64,000 nucleotides of DNA from a bacterium (GTDB lineage Bacteria; Vulcanimicrobiota; Xenobia; Xenobiales; JADMJV01). The notes below the pieces were generated by a model. That model was given only the letters and a program-made list of their open reading frames with translations, was not told the DNA's origin and did no database searches. Where the stretch lies: positions 29,287 through 93,286 of the forward strand of contig JAFEBA010000039.1 of the NCBI GenBank assembly GCA_018266105.1, in the 5' to 3' direction. Of the stretch, positions 8,908 through 17,570 are shown one piece after another; position 1 is the first letter of the stretch; the number at the start of each line of letters is the position of its first letter. The position numbers and the translations under genes are program-made.

Positions 8908-9777
8908 ATGCGAAGCTTTGTCTGTCTGGCCCTGGCTGCGACCCTGATCGCGCCTGTCTGGGCCGCGCCCGCGACCCCTCTGGAAGAGGCCGTGAAGGCC
9001 TACAACCGTCTGCGCGATTTGGAAGACGACACTCAGCCCAGCGAAATGAGCGAGAATGATCTGGCGGGCATGAAGGCCGAATACAGCAGCGTCCAGGCCA
9101 GTTTGGATCGGTTGTGTCAGAATAAGGACGAGAATGCCCGGGCGGCGCGCTATTTTCGGGCCAGCTTTTTGCACGAAATTGGTTATGTGGCCCGCCAGCT
9201 CAAACACAGCAAGGAGGCCTACGACTTCTGGTCTCAAGCGGCAGCCGACATGGTTTATCTGAGCGACCCTAAGAGCTTCCCCGTCAGCTATCCTTTTGAG
9301 GGCAAGTCGCGTCAGGTCAAGGCCGAGGATTTCGCTTCCACCCTGATCGAGTATTACTCTGGAATGGGCAGCCTGTGCGGCGAGCTGAAGCGCTACGAGG
9401 AATCCATCACCTGGTTGACGCGGGTGCAGGAGCAGCCCACCAGCAGCACCTGGGTGCGCTACCTGGCCGCCAGCGGCATCCTCACCGCCCGGCGCGAGCT
9501 GCGTGAAATGGACGAAAGCCTGGCCCAGCGCAGCCTGGATCAAATGCTTCTGGCCACGAAACTGCGGCCAGAAGAGCTTCAGTTGATCCTGGTGGATAAA
9601 TATCCCACGGCTCAACTCGGTTATTCCACCTTGAAATGGGTGCTCGAGCTTCATCCTGACTGGGATCGCGGCCGCAACTATTACTCTCAGGCGGCCTCCG
9701 CCCTCTCTCGCCTGGGCTACAGCTCTGCGGCCGAGGAGGCTCAGAAGCTCAGCCTGAAAGTTCGTCCTAAGCCCTGA
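8908..9777 (+). CDS. Exported TPR-like helical protein
   Basis: 289 residues with a signal peptide (MRSFVCLALAATLIAPVWA, cut near 19). The remainder is helix pairs with TPR-like spacing, including the recurring Gly/Ala/Tyr pattern in YFRASFLHEIGYVARQL and GMGSLCGELKRYEESITWL. It probably serves as a periplasmic protein-protein scaffold. The ATG at 8908 was chosen because it opens the signal peptide; the longer reading frame from 8674 runs through the previous gene. It ends five bases from the convergent GNAT gene. Confidence 0.75.
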   Translation: MRSFVCLALAATLIAPVWAAPATPLEEAVKAYNRLRDLEDDTQPSEMSENDLAGMKAEYSSVQASLDRLCQNKDENARAARYFRASFLHEIGYVARQLKHSKEAYDFWSQAAADMVYLSDPKSFPVSYPFEGKSRQVKAEDFASTLIEYYSGMGSLCGELKRYEESITWLTRVQEQPTSSTWVRYLAASGILTARRELREMDESLAQRSLDQMLLATKLRPEELQLILVDKYPTAQLGYSTLKWVLELHPDWDRGRNYYSQAASALSRLGYSSAAEEAQKLSLKVRPKP

Positions 9778-9782
9778 GAAGC

Positions 9783-10343
9783 TTACAGAACCGGTCGCAA
9801 CCAGAAGGACATCGGTTTTTCCGTCTCCTGCTCCTGGCCCACGTCTTTCCAGGCGAAGGTGCAGCGCAGCTCGGGATGATGGACATAGCCACGACCCTTC
9901 CAAAAGGGTTCCAGGCTGCGGTGTCCGGGCCGCGGTGGGCGCTCCACGGCGCAGAAGCAGGTGGTGTGAAAGCCACCCAGTTCACGCGCGCGGGCCTCGC
10001 GCTCGTCGAAAAACAGGTGTCCCCAGCGCTGACCGCGGTATTCCGGTAGCAGAACCGATTCTCCCAGATAGAAGTATCCAGCGGGGTCGGGGAAGGGCTT
10101 GCGGAAGTCGGGCCCTTCATCGGCCAGGGGCAGGCAGGTGCTGGCTCCCACCGCCTCCTGCCCGTCGCGCAAGAGAATCACCCGACTGGCGGGCGAATTC
10201 CAGTAGGTGCTGAGATACTCGCGTTCATACTCCAGGCTTCCTTCGTAGAGATATGGGTAGTCGCGGAAGACGCGCAGGCGCAGGTGGGCGAGCTCGGTAA
10301 AATAGGACTCGATTTCGGCTCCGTGCAGCTTGAGAATTTCCAT
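9783..10343 (-). CDS. GNAT-family N-acetyltransferase
   Basis: 186 residues. The GNAT acetyl-CoA motif A is seen as LPEYRGQRWGHLFF (R-x-x-G-x-G/W-H variant), preceded by the beta-strand YFLYLGES-like segment YFYLGESVLL and followed by helix DEREARARELG. The N-terminal FRDYPYLYEG block recurs in a set of uncharacterised GNAT proteins. It would transfer an acetyl group from acetyl-CoA to an amine on an unknown small molecule or protein. Convergent with the TPR gene and divergent from the pnuC-pheST operon (37-base gap). Confidence 0.83.
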   Translation of the reverse strand: MEILKLHGAEIESYFTELAHLRLRVFRDYPYLYEGSLEYEREYLSTYWNSPASRVILLRDGQEAVGASTCLPLADEGPDFRKPFPDPAGYFYLGESVLLPEYRGQRWGHLFFDEREARARELGGFHTTCFCAVERPPRPGHRSLEPFWKGRGYVHHPELRCTFAWKDVGQEQETEKPMSFWLRPVL

Positions 10344-10380
10344 GCAGGCAATCTAACTCAAAGCGGGCATCTCTTCCAGT

Positions 10381-10914
10381 ATGGAACTCGCGCTGGCTCT
10401 CACTTCTTTGTTGGGCCTGGCGGCGCTCTCTCAGGGACGCCGCTGGGGCTGGCTGCTGGCGACTTTGTCCTCGTTGGGCTACGTAGACTTCTTTTGGAGG
10501 CAGGCTCTTCCCGGTCAGGCCTTTCTCAATCTGGTCTACGCACTCAGTCAGGCCTGGGGAGCTCGGGAGAATCCAATCTTTCGTTCGCAACCGTGGACCT
10601 GGCGCTGGTGGCTGTTGGCTCCGCTCATTGCCCTGCCTCTGCTGCGTTGGCTGACGCCAGGCGACGCCTGCCTGACGGCTCTGGCCTTGGTGGCCCAGGC
10701 ACTGACGGCGCAAAAGGTGAGTCAGGTGTGGCGTGCCTGGGTCTTGATTGACCTCGCCTCCAGCGCTTTTTATGTTCAGCATCACGACTACGCGACCGCC
10801 GCCCTTTACCTCATTTTGGCGGGCGTGGCTGAGGCCGCCCATCGGACTTGGTGTAGGGAGGACGCGGTGCCCTCAACAGAAAAGGGGCAGCCGCTATGCA
10901 CGTCAACGAATTAG
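10381..10914 (+). CDS. pnuC: PnuC-like nicotinamide mononucleotide/vitamin transporter
   Basis: 177 residues, nearly all membrane-embedded, with about six hydrophobic stretches. The pattern fits PnuC: RRWGWLLATLSSLGYVDFFW in the first half, a Leu-Asn-rich LNLVYALSQAWG segment and the conserved closing block AWVLIDLASSAFYV...YATAALYLILA. Family members move nicotinamide riboside, thiamin or related vitamins by facilitated diffusion across the inner membrane. The Trp-rich NWxxW signature is only partly kept (VWRAWVLID). The last 19 bases overlap pheS, so it is the first gene of a coupled three-gene unit. No riboswitch is seen in the 37-base leader. Confidence 0.78.
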   Translation: MELALALTSLLGLAALSQGRRWGWLLATLSSLGYVDFFWRQALPGQAFLNLVYALSQAWGARENPIFRSQPWTWRWWLLAPLIALPLLRWLTPGDACLTALALVAQALTAQKVSQVWRAWVLIDLASSAFYVQHHDYATAALYLILAGVAEAAHRTWCREDAVPSTEKGQPLCTSTN

Positions 10915-12401
10915 AATATGTTCTGCTGAACTTTCTGCGGGACAACCCCCAGGAAATCACGGTGGGAGACCTGGCCGCCCAACTGGGCAAGGATCAGAGC
11001 CAGGTCAGCGCCGCCTGTATCAGCCGGCCGGAGTGGATCGATGTCCGTGAGGAAGAGCGGCTTTCTCTGAGGCTGGGGAAGAAGGCCCAGCCCTTTGTGG
11101 AGCAAGGCTTTCCCGAACGTAAGATCATCCAGGCGCTGGACCAGCTGGGCGGACAAGGTGACCTCAATGCCGTAGCCGAGAAGGCCGGATTGACCTCTCA
11201 GGATGTGGGCCAGAGCTTGCGCTTCCTCAAGTCCAAGGGGTGGGCCGAACAACAGGCCAAGAATCTGATCCTCAGTGCTCAGGGCAAGGCTGCCATCGGC
11301 GGCAGCGGGGCCGATGAAGAGCTGGTCAAGGCCCTGGAGAAGGGCGAACAGGAGGCCTCCCATCTGCCCCAGGCCAGTGAGGGTCTGAAGTTGCTGCAAG
11401 GCCGAAGCGGTGTGGTGGAAGAGCGGCCTCGCACGCTGCGCTGGGTCAAGCTCTCGGAAGCCGGCAAATCGGCCGTCCAGGACGGCATCGAGGTGCGCAC
11501 CCAGGTCAATCAGTTGACCCACGAGATGATGATCTCAGGCGATTGGAAGAATGTGGATTTTCGCCCCTATGACGTCAGCCTGGGCACGGAAGCCGTCTAT
11601 CCCGGCAAGGAGCATCCCTTCGTCAGCATCATTCAGCAGACGCGCAAGGTCTTTCTTGAACTGGGCTTCGAGGAAACTGTTTCTCCCTACGTGGAATCCA
11701 GCTTCTGGGATTTTGACGCGCTCTTTCAGCCTCAGGACCACCCGGCTCGCGACATGCAGGACACGTTCTACATCTCCAAGCCTTCCGAGTGTAAGTTGCC
11801 ACGTCAGCAATGGGTGGATGAAGTGGGGGCCACCCATCGCAACGGCGGTAGGACCGGCTCGCTGGGCTGGCGCTACGACTGGAACGATCAGTTGATCAAA
11901 CAGCCGGTGCTGCGCACGCACACCACCGCCAGTTCCATCCGCGCTCTGGCCGAAAACCCCAACCCGCCCCGCAAGGTGTTCTGCGTGGGTCCGGTATTTC
12001 GGCGTGAGACGGTGGACTACAAGCATTTACCCGTGTTCCATCAGGTGGACGGGATCATCATCGACGAGAAGGCCAGCTTCGCCAGCCTGCTGGGCACGCT
12101 GCAAGCCTTCTATCGCAAAATGGGCTTCCAGAAGTTCCAGTTTCGTCCGGCCTTCTTTCCCTACACCGAACCCAGCGTGGAGATCTTTGTGTGGTCGGAC
12201 CGCAAGGAAGACTGGGTGGAGATGGGCGGTGCCGGCGTCTTCCGACCCGAGGTGACCGAACCGTTCGGCTGTAAGGTGCCGGTCCTGGCCTGGGGCCTGG
12301 GCCTGGAGCGCCTGGCCATGTTCCGCTACGAATTAGGCAGCATTGGTGAACTCTACCGCGCCCGCCTCAACTGGTTGAAGGAGACCCCACTATGCCGGTA
12401 A
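10896..12401 (+). CDS. pheS: Phenylalanyl-tRNA synthetase alpha chain, archaeal/eukaryotic type
   Basis: 501 residues, against about 330-350 for the ordinary bacterial alpha chain. Residues 1-200 form repeated winged-helix-like modules (LEYVLLNFLRD, KIIQALDQLGG). The class II core then shows motif 2 (FRRETVDYKHLPVFHQVDG) and motif 3 (GLGLERLAMF), with the Phe-site block WVEMGGAGVFRPEVTEP. Length and N-terminal architecture are those of archaeal/eukaryotic PheRS, known in a few bacterial lineages by transfer. It begins inside pnuC and shares 10 bases with pheT, giving alpha and beta in one translationally coupled unit. Confidence 0.95.
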   Translation: MHVNELEYVLLNFLRDNPQEITVGDLAAQLGKDQSQVSAACISRPEWIDVREEERLSLRLGKKAQPFVEQGFPERKIIQALDQLGGQGDLNAVAEKAGLTSQDVGQSLRFLKSKGWAEQQAKNLILSAQGKAAIGGSGADEELVKALEKGEQEASHLPQASEGLKLLQGRSGVVEERPRTLRWVKLSEAGKSAVQDGIEVRTQVNQLTHEMMISGDWKNVDFRPYDVSLGTEAVYPGKEHPFVSIIQQTRKVFLELGFEETVSPYVESSFWDFDALFQPQDHPARDMQDTFYISKPSECKLPRQQWVDEVGATHRNGGRTGSLGWRYDWNDQLIKQPVLRTHTTASSIRALAENPNPPRKVFCVGPVFRRETVDYKHLPVFHQVDGIIIDEKASFASLLGTLQAFYRKMGFQKFQFRPAFFPYTEPSVEIFVWSDRKEDWVEMGGAGVFRPEVTEPFGCKVPVLAWGLGLERLAMFRYELGSIGELYRARLNWLKETPLCR

Positions 12402-14215
12402 TTGGCATCCCCGTCGATTTGCTCTTGGAGCGCGTTCAAACTCAGCCCGGCCGGCAAGAACTGGTCGAGCATCTGCAACATCTGGGCTGTGACGTGGAGG
12501 GCTATGCCACCATGCGTCGCTTCGCCTGCGGCCGTTGCGGTAACCTCATGGAGATTACCGAGACCGAGAATCCTCCGGTGGTTTGTGATCGCTGCGGCAC
12601 CGACTTCAAGACTTCTCCGGACCAGCTCTCAGCCGCCGGTGAAAAAGACGTGGTGCGTATGGAGCTGCTTGCGGTTCGCCCCGACATGTTTGATCCGGGC
12701 GGACTGGCCCGCACCCTGCGCAATTATTTCAAGGAGACGCTGGACACCCCCAGCTACCCCTCCAGCGCTTCGGATTTCTCGGTCAGCGTCGAGCCCGGAC
12801 TGGAGCAGCGCCCTTACATCGCCTGCGCCGTGGTGCGCAACCTGAAGCTGGATGATGACAAGATCCGCGTGATTATGAAGTTGCAGGAGAACCTGCACTG
12901 GGCTCTGGGGCGCGACCGCAAGCGGGCTTCGATCGGGGTCTACGATCTGGATACCCTGCAGGGCAAGCGCTTTCGTTATACCAGTGTGGCTCCTGAAGAG
13001 TTACAATTCGCACCCCTGGGCTACAGCGCCGAGGAGAAGTGGACGCCGGCCCGGGTGCTGGCCGAGCACACCAAGGGTACGGCATATGCCCGTCTGATCA
13101 AGGATCATCCTCGCTACCCGATTTTGTTCGATGAGAACAATCAGGTGATGGCTCTGATTCCGATCATCAATTCCGAGGCCACCAAGGTCTCTAAGAACTC
13201 TACCAATTTCTTTATCGACGTGACCGGTCTGGAAGAGCGCATCGTCAACAAAACACTGAACACGATCGTGACCTCCATGCTGGAGCTGGACCCCGGGGCT
13301 CGTCTGGAAACCGTGCGCATCGACTCGGCTTCGGGAGCCCAGGTAACCCCCGATCTGACGCCTCAGCAGGCAGTGCTCAATCCGGTCACGGCAGCCAGTC
13401 GCATTGGTGTACCGCTGGACAAAGATGGCGTGATCGAGTGCCTGCGTCGCATGGGTCACGAGGTCAGCCAGCGCGCCGACGGCAACCTGGACGTGAAGAT
13501 TCCCGCCTATCGCAACGATATTCTACACGAGGTGGATTTGATCGAGGACGTGGCCATCGCATATGGCTACCACAACATTGTTCCCACTCTGGTGCCCACA
13601 CTTACGGTTGGCTCCGAGCAACCCCTTGAAACCGCAGGCGCGTCGGCTCGCGCCGCACTGACCGGACTGGGCTATCTGGAAGTGTTGACCTTGATTCTCT
13701 CCAATGAAGCGGCCCAGTATGATTTGCTGGGACGCCCTCGGGAAGACCGGCACGTAGTCATTCAATTGCCGATCAGCCAGGATCAGACCATGGTGCGCGT
13801 CAGTCTCCTCCCCGGTCTGTTGGATACCTTGAGCGTCAACACCGACCACGAACTGCCTCAGCGCATCTTTGAAATCGGCAATATCTCTCTGTTGGATGAC
13901 AGTGAAACGGGAGCCAGCGAGCATCGTCGCCTGGCGGCCGCCGCCATCGGTCCGCGGGTGGATTTTGCTCAGATGCGCGCCACCTGTGAGGCTCTGCTGC
14001 GTGAATTCGGCTGGAAGCTGGAAACCCGAGCTTCTCAAGACCCGGCTTTCTTAAGCGGGCGCGGAGCTGAAGTTTGGGGGCACCGGGGCGAGCAGAGTGT
14101 GCGGTTGGGGTTGCTGGGTGAAATTCACCCGCAGTGGCTGGAGCACTACGGCCTGGGTCATCCGGCCGCCGCTTTTGAGCTGCATTTCGACCTGCTCAGT
14201 CAGCCACAATCATAG
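12392..14215 (+). CDS. pheT: Phenylalanyl-tRNA synthetase beta chain, archaeal type with four-Cys insertion
   Basis: 607 residues, close to archaeal beta (about 550-600) and shorter than bacterial beta (about 800), lacking the N-terminal tRNA-binding and C-terminal FDX-ACB domains. It carries the B3/B4 editing region (SSASDFSVSVEPGLEQR, then SIGVYDLD and FIDVTG) and a B5 domain (VKIPAYRNDILHEVDLIEDVAIAYG). Near the N-terminus, CGRC (46-49) and CDRC (65-68) form a zinc-ribbon-like pair of knuckles. It works with PheS in charging tRNA-Phe and editing Tyr-tRNA-Phe. Its ATG lies inside the end of pheS. Confidence 0.94.
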   Translation: MPVIGIPVDLLLERVQTQPGRQELVEHLQHLGCDVEGYATMRRFACGRCGNLMEITETENPPVVCDRCGTDFKTSPDQLSAAGEKDVVRMELLAVRPDMFDPGGLARTLRNYFKETLDTPSYPSSASDFSVSVEPGLEQRPYIACAVVRNLKLDDDKIRVIMKLQENLHWALGRDRKRASIGVYDLDTLQGKRFRYTSVAPEELQFAPLGYSAEEKWTPARVLAEHTKGTAYARLIKDHPRYPILFDENNQVMALIPIINSEATKVSKNSTNFFIDVTGLEERIVNKTLNTIVTSMLELDPGARLETVRIDSASGAQVTPDLTPQQAVLNPVTAASRIGVPLDKDGVIECLRRMGHEVSQRADGNLDVKIPAYRNDILHEVDLIEDVAIAYGYHNIVPTLVPTLTVGSEQPLETAGASARAALTGLGYLEVLTLILSNEAAQYDLLGRPREDRHVVIQLPISQDQTMVRVSLLPGLLDTLSVNTDHELPQRIFEIGNISLLDDSETGASEHRRLAAAAIGPRVDFAQMRATCEALLREFGWKLETRASQDPAFLSGRGAEVWGHRGEQSVRLGLLGEIHPQWLEHYGLGHPAAAFELHFDLLSQPQS

Positions 14216-14220
14216 ACAGG

Positions 14221-15552
14221 CTAGCCGGCCGACAGAATCAGACGAAACTCGGTCCCAGGGCTGAGATTTTCCTGTTCCAGTTGGCCGCCGTGGAGCTCTG
14301 TGAGCATCTTGGCGATGTAGAGACCGAGCCCGGTGGAGCTTTCCTTGCCGGTTGGGCGATTACCGACCTTGCCAAACATGGTGAATAGCTTGGCTTTCTG
14401 ATCTTCGGGGACGCCGGGGCCCTGGTCGCGCACGCGCACAATGGCCTTGTCTCCCTGTTTCTCCAGCAATACTTCGATGCGCGACTCCAAAGGGCTATAT
14501 TTGACGGCATTCTCGACCAGATTGTCCAGGATGGAAGCCATTCGGTTGCTGTCCACCTCAGCCTTCAGGCTTGAATCCAGCTCCCAGTGCAGCGACTGAT
14601 GCTTTTTGCGGGCGGATGGCTCCAGTTTGCGCAGCACGCGCTCCAGAATGGGCGCCAGTTCGGTCAGGCCTTTTTGCAGAATGACCTTGCGTTCTTCCAG
14701 GTAGGCCACTTCAGACAGATGCTGCACCAGTTCCAGAGCCTGGCTGGCGGCCTGTTCCATGGTGGAGAGGTCCTTGGCCAGTCCTTCGTTCAGTTCGTAT
14801 TCCTCGCGGCACACCTCGACCAGGCCGATGACCGCGCCGACCGGATTGCGTAAATCGTGAGCGATGATATGGAGATGCTCGTGGTTGCGACGCATCACTT
14901 CTTGCAGGCGATCGTTGCTGGCCTGGGCTTTGAGATAGGCCCGACTGACTTCATCGTTTTTATGCTGCACGCGAACCCGCTGGCGGTCATAGCTGCTCTT
15001 GAACTGATGGGTCCCGTAGCCCAGGGCGAACATGGCCATCAAGAGGCCGATGGCGCTATCCAAGAATTGCAGCCGGCCGCTGGAATACTGCATGATCCAC
15101 TCGGGCTGCACGCCCTCGACCACCAGACAGAAGACCGCGCTGGCCAGGTAAAGGCAGAAGATCGGTGCTCGCTGCGACTCGGAGATGCTCATGGCCAGAA
15201 ATAGAGCCAGCAGATAAACCATGGGCACACTGCCGTTCAGGCCGCCGTTGAGAAGGTAGGCCAGCGCCAGGCTGATCGAGGTGGCCAGGGCAAAGCCCCA
15301 GCGTAGCAGCGAGGAGATTCCGTAGCGCTGAGCCTTGTAGCGCATCCATTCGAGCAAAATAAACAGGCTGATGATTAAGGCTAGCAGGGCCGGGGTGACG
15401 CCGCCGACCAGGTTGACCACCACGGCGATCACGCAGTATGCACTGGCGATACGGCAGGCCGAGATGAATTGCCTGGCCTCAAAGGGGAGGCTGGACATCA
15501 CACCCGTCTCCTGGCTGCGGTCCACCCCCGGCAAAGGCGTCTGCTCGGACAT
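14221..15552 (-). CDS. Sensor histidine kinase with multi-pass membrane N-terminus
   Basis: 443 residues from the ATG at 15552. Six hydrophobic segments occupy about 28-182 with short loops, a membrane-embedded sensor rather than a periplasmic one. A linker coiled coil precedes the H-box IAHDLRNPVGAV (His232), then the N-box LDNLVENAVKYSP, G1 VRDQGPGVP and G2 TGLGLYIAKML. It should autophosphorylate on His232 and pass the phosphate to a response regulator, but none is adjacent, so it is an orphan kinase. An in-frame GTG five codons upstream is an alternative start. It converges on pheT with a six-base gap. Confidence 0.88.
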   Translation of the reverse strand: MSEQTPLPGVDRSQETGVMSSLPFEARQFISACRIASAYCVIAVVVNLVGGVTPALLALIISLFILLEWMRYKAQRYGISSLLRWGFALATSISLALAYLLNGGLNGSVPMVYLLALFLAMSISESQRAPIFCLYLASAVFCLVVEGVQPEWIMQYSSGRLQFLDSAIGLLMAMFALGYGTHQFKSSYDRQRVRVQHKNDEVSRAYLKAQASNDRLQEVMRRNHEHLHIIAHDLRNPVGAVIGLVEVCREEYELNEGLAKDLSTMEQAASQALELVQHLSEVAYLEERKVILQKGLTELAPILERVLRKLEPSARKKHQSLHWELDSSLKAEVDSNRMASILDNLVENAVKYSPLESRIEVLLEKQGDKAIVRVRDQGPGVPEDQKAKLFTMFGKVGNRPTGKESSTGLGLYIAKMLTELHGGQLEQENLSPGTEFRLILSAG

Positions 15553-15587
15553 ACGCCTCACTTGCACCAGCAGGCGTGTTTACCCTG

Positions 15588-15932
15588 TTAGAAGGCGTCC
15601 AGCAAATGAGAGACTTGATAAGGCGGCCCCCAGACCAGCAAAACATCGAATCGCATCAGTGATTCTTGCGATAGATTGCGGCGCATGAGGAAATCCTGGG
15701 CGGCTCTGCGCACCCTCTGAATTTGGCGGGGTTGCACCGCCTCCACGCGAGGCTGGCGCAGGCTGCCTTTTACTTCCAAGAAAACGATGGTCTTGCCCTG
15801 GCGTGCCACCACGTCAATCTCACCGGTCTTGGACCGGAAATTTCGGGCTAAAATTTCGTAGCCCAGTTCCACCAGATATTGAACAGCCCAGTCTTCGGTG
15901 GCGCGACCGGTCTCGTAGGAGTTAGTGGCCAC
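15588..15932 (-). CDS. yraN: YraN/UPF0102 family endonuclease-like protein
   Basis: 114 residues. The family's Holliday-junction-resolvase-like fold is seen in GRATEDWAVQYL, EILARNFRSKTGEIDVVA (the G-E-I-D motif) and TIVFLEVKG (the E-x-K motif), the PD-(D/E)xK-type metal residues. The start is GTG at 15932, where conservation begins; the reading frame continues upstream but would run into the divergent lipoprotein gene. The biological role of the family is not settled. It starts 22 bases from the divergent lytic-transglycosylase-like gene. Confidence 0.88.
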   Translation of the reverse strand: MATNSYETGRATEDWAVQYLVELGYEILARNFRSKTGEIDVVARQGKTIVFLEVKGSLRQPRVEAVQPRQIQRVRRAAQDFLMRRNLSQESLMRFDVLLVWGPPYQVSHLLDAF

Positions 15933-15953
15933 GGGAGGAACGCCTTTCTCAGG

Positions 15954-17570
15954 ATGAGAGTGAGGCCGGCGTTCCTGTTTCTGGCAATGATGCTGTCCGG
16001 CTGCCAACGCTCCGGGCCTACAGCCACGCTTACCCCGGCTACTCCTGTGCCCAGTCAGAGCAGCACTCCAAACCCCGGCTCTGCTCAGCCCCTGCCACCC
16101 GAGATCGACCCTGCCCTGGAAAAGGGGCAATTGCGCGCTTACTATAACAAAAAATACACGGATGAGGAGTTTGCGGCTGTTCGGTCCGTCGTGGAAGAAC
16201 TTTTGCCGAACTACACCCCGGCCGAAAAGCGTCAGGCCATCTCGGAAATTCTGGCTTTTTCCTACGTGATCTTTCACGAGACTCAGTATCATCGACTGGA
16301 TCGCAATCACGCGGCCCTGCGCCGCCACGAGAAGACCCTGGTTGAGATGGCGAAGCGCTATCAGGTTCCGCCCATGGCCGTGATGGCCATCGTCTCCTGG
16401 GAGAATTCGGGCGGGGTCAGCAAGGTCTCGGCCGCCGACGCCGCTGGACTGGGACAGATGACCGACGGAGCCATCGAGGAAGCTCATCGCTATGCTCACC
16501 AGGAGGCCGGTCGTCTGCGCTTGGAATCAAGCAATCCGGCCGGTTCGGAACCCATGGCCAAGTATCTTGAAAGCATTGAGTTTCGCCACCAGAAGGCGGC
16601 CAAGCGGGCCAAGCTGCCGGACGAACGCTTTGTTCCAGAGTGCAATCTGGAGGATATGGTGCTGTTTTTTCGTTTTCTGCTCTCCCAGGTGGGCGGGCGG
16701 GTGGACCACGCCATTGGTTCTTATCATAAAGGCGCCGCCAATACGGACGACATCCTGTACGATTATTTGAGCCGCACCGAGGGGCAGGTGGTGCCCCCCG
16801 GAGCCGACCGCACGGACTTCCTGGCCGCTTTGGAACGCCGAAATGTGACCTACATTAGCCTTTGGAACGACCCTCGCTCTCGCCAGATGCTCAACGGTCT
16901 GCGCACCATGGATGGCGAGGTGACCACCGATGACAACCGTTCCCAGGCTCTGGGCGATGAAAGCGATATTTATCCCTGGAAGGTGCTGGGCTCCCTGGCC
17001 GCCTACCGGCAGGGCCAGCAGTACGTGGACCAGCAGATTCAGCGCTATTCCGGACCTCAGGCCGAGGCAGAGACCCGCGGCCTGCCCGTATATGAGTCTT
17101 TAGCCGCTTTGAAAAAGGCCTACCAGGAGCGCAAACTGGTTCAGTCGCGGGCGCCGCTGGCCGACTATGGCTATCACAGCGGATTTCCCAGCGAATTTGT
17201 GGCCTGCAGCGACTTCGTCACGCCGGAACTGGAAGGTTACCTCTTCAGTCTGGTGATGCGCTGGCGCAAGACGGCCAATCAGGGGGAGCTGTTGTTGCCG
17301 GTCAAAACGCTGATGAACACCCGCGCGCTGAGCGTGGGAGGTTACGGCCTGTTTTCCAAGGTGCAGATGAAAGGAGTGACCTGCTTGATCGCTCCCCAGG
17401 ACCTGCCCGAGGAGCAGCGTAGCGCACTGCGCAAGGTGCTGGAGGTGGATTTCCTCAATGACCGCATCTATCGCTCTACTCTAGACAACGGCGATGTGTT
17501 GGTGACACTCAACCCACGCTTTGGCCACCAGTTTCTGGCTGCCTACAACAAATATCGAGCGGATCATTAA
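15954..17570 (+). CDS. Lipoprotein with lytic transglycosylase (SLT)-like domain
   Basis: 538 residues. A type II signal peptide ends in the lipobox LSGC (Cys17), followed by a Pro/Thr-rich linker. The SLT-like segment is at about 130-190: AKRYQVPPMAVMAIVSWENSGG, with Glu150 as the candidate acid, then AADAAGLGQMTDGAI, the usual A-x-GLxQ block. Such enzymes cut the MurNAc-GlcNAc bond with 1,6-anhydro ring closure. The C-terminal 300 residues are unassigned. It would sit in the periplasm, anchored by lipid. Its TAA overlaps the ATG of the ABC ATPase by one base. Confidence 0.78.
   Translation: MRVRPAFLFLAMMLSGCQRSGPTATLTPATPVPSQSSTPNPGSAQPLPPEIDPALEKGQLRAYYNKKYTDEEFAAVRSVVEELLPNYTPAEKRQAISEILAFSYVIFHETQYHRLDRNHAALRRHEKTLVEMAKRYQVPPMAVMAIVSWENSGGVSKVSAADAAGLGQMTDGAIEEAHRYAHQEAGRLRLESSNPAGSEPMAKYLESIEFRHQKAAKRAKLPDERFVPECNLEDMVLFFRFLLSQVGGRVDHAIGSYHKGAANTDDILYDYLSRTEGQVVPPGADRTDFLAALERRNVTYISLWNDPRSRQMLNGLRTMDGEVTTDDNRSQALGDESDIYPWKVLGSLAAYRQGQQYVDQQIQRYSGPQAEAETRGLPVYESLAALKKAYQERKLVQSRAPLADYGYHSGFPSEFVACSDFVTPELEGYLFSLVMRWRKTANQGELLLPVKTLMNTRALSVGGYGLFSKVQMKGVTCLIAPQDLPEEQRSALRKVLEVDFLNDRIYRSTLDNGDVLVTLNPRFGHQFLAAYNKYRADH

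Noticed and set aside
8488..9903. Minus-strand ORF of 471 residues
   Set aside because: It spans two signal-peptide-bearing plus-strand genes antisense and shows no domain.
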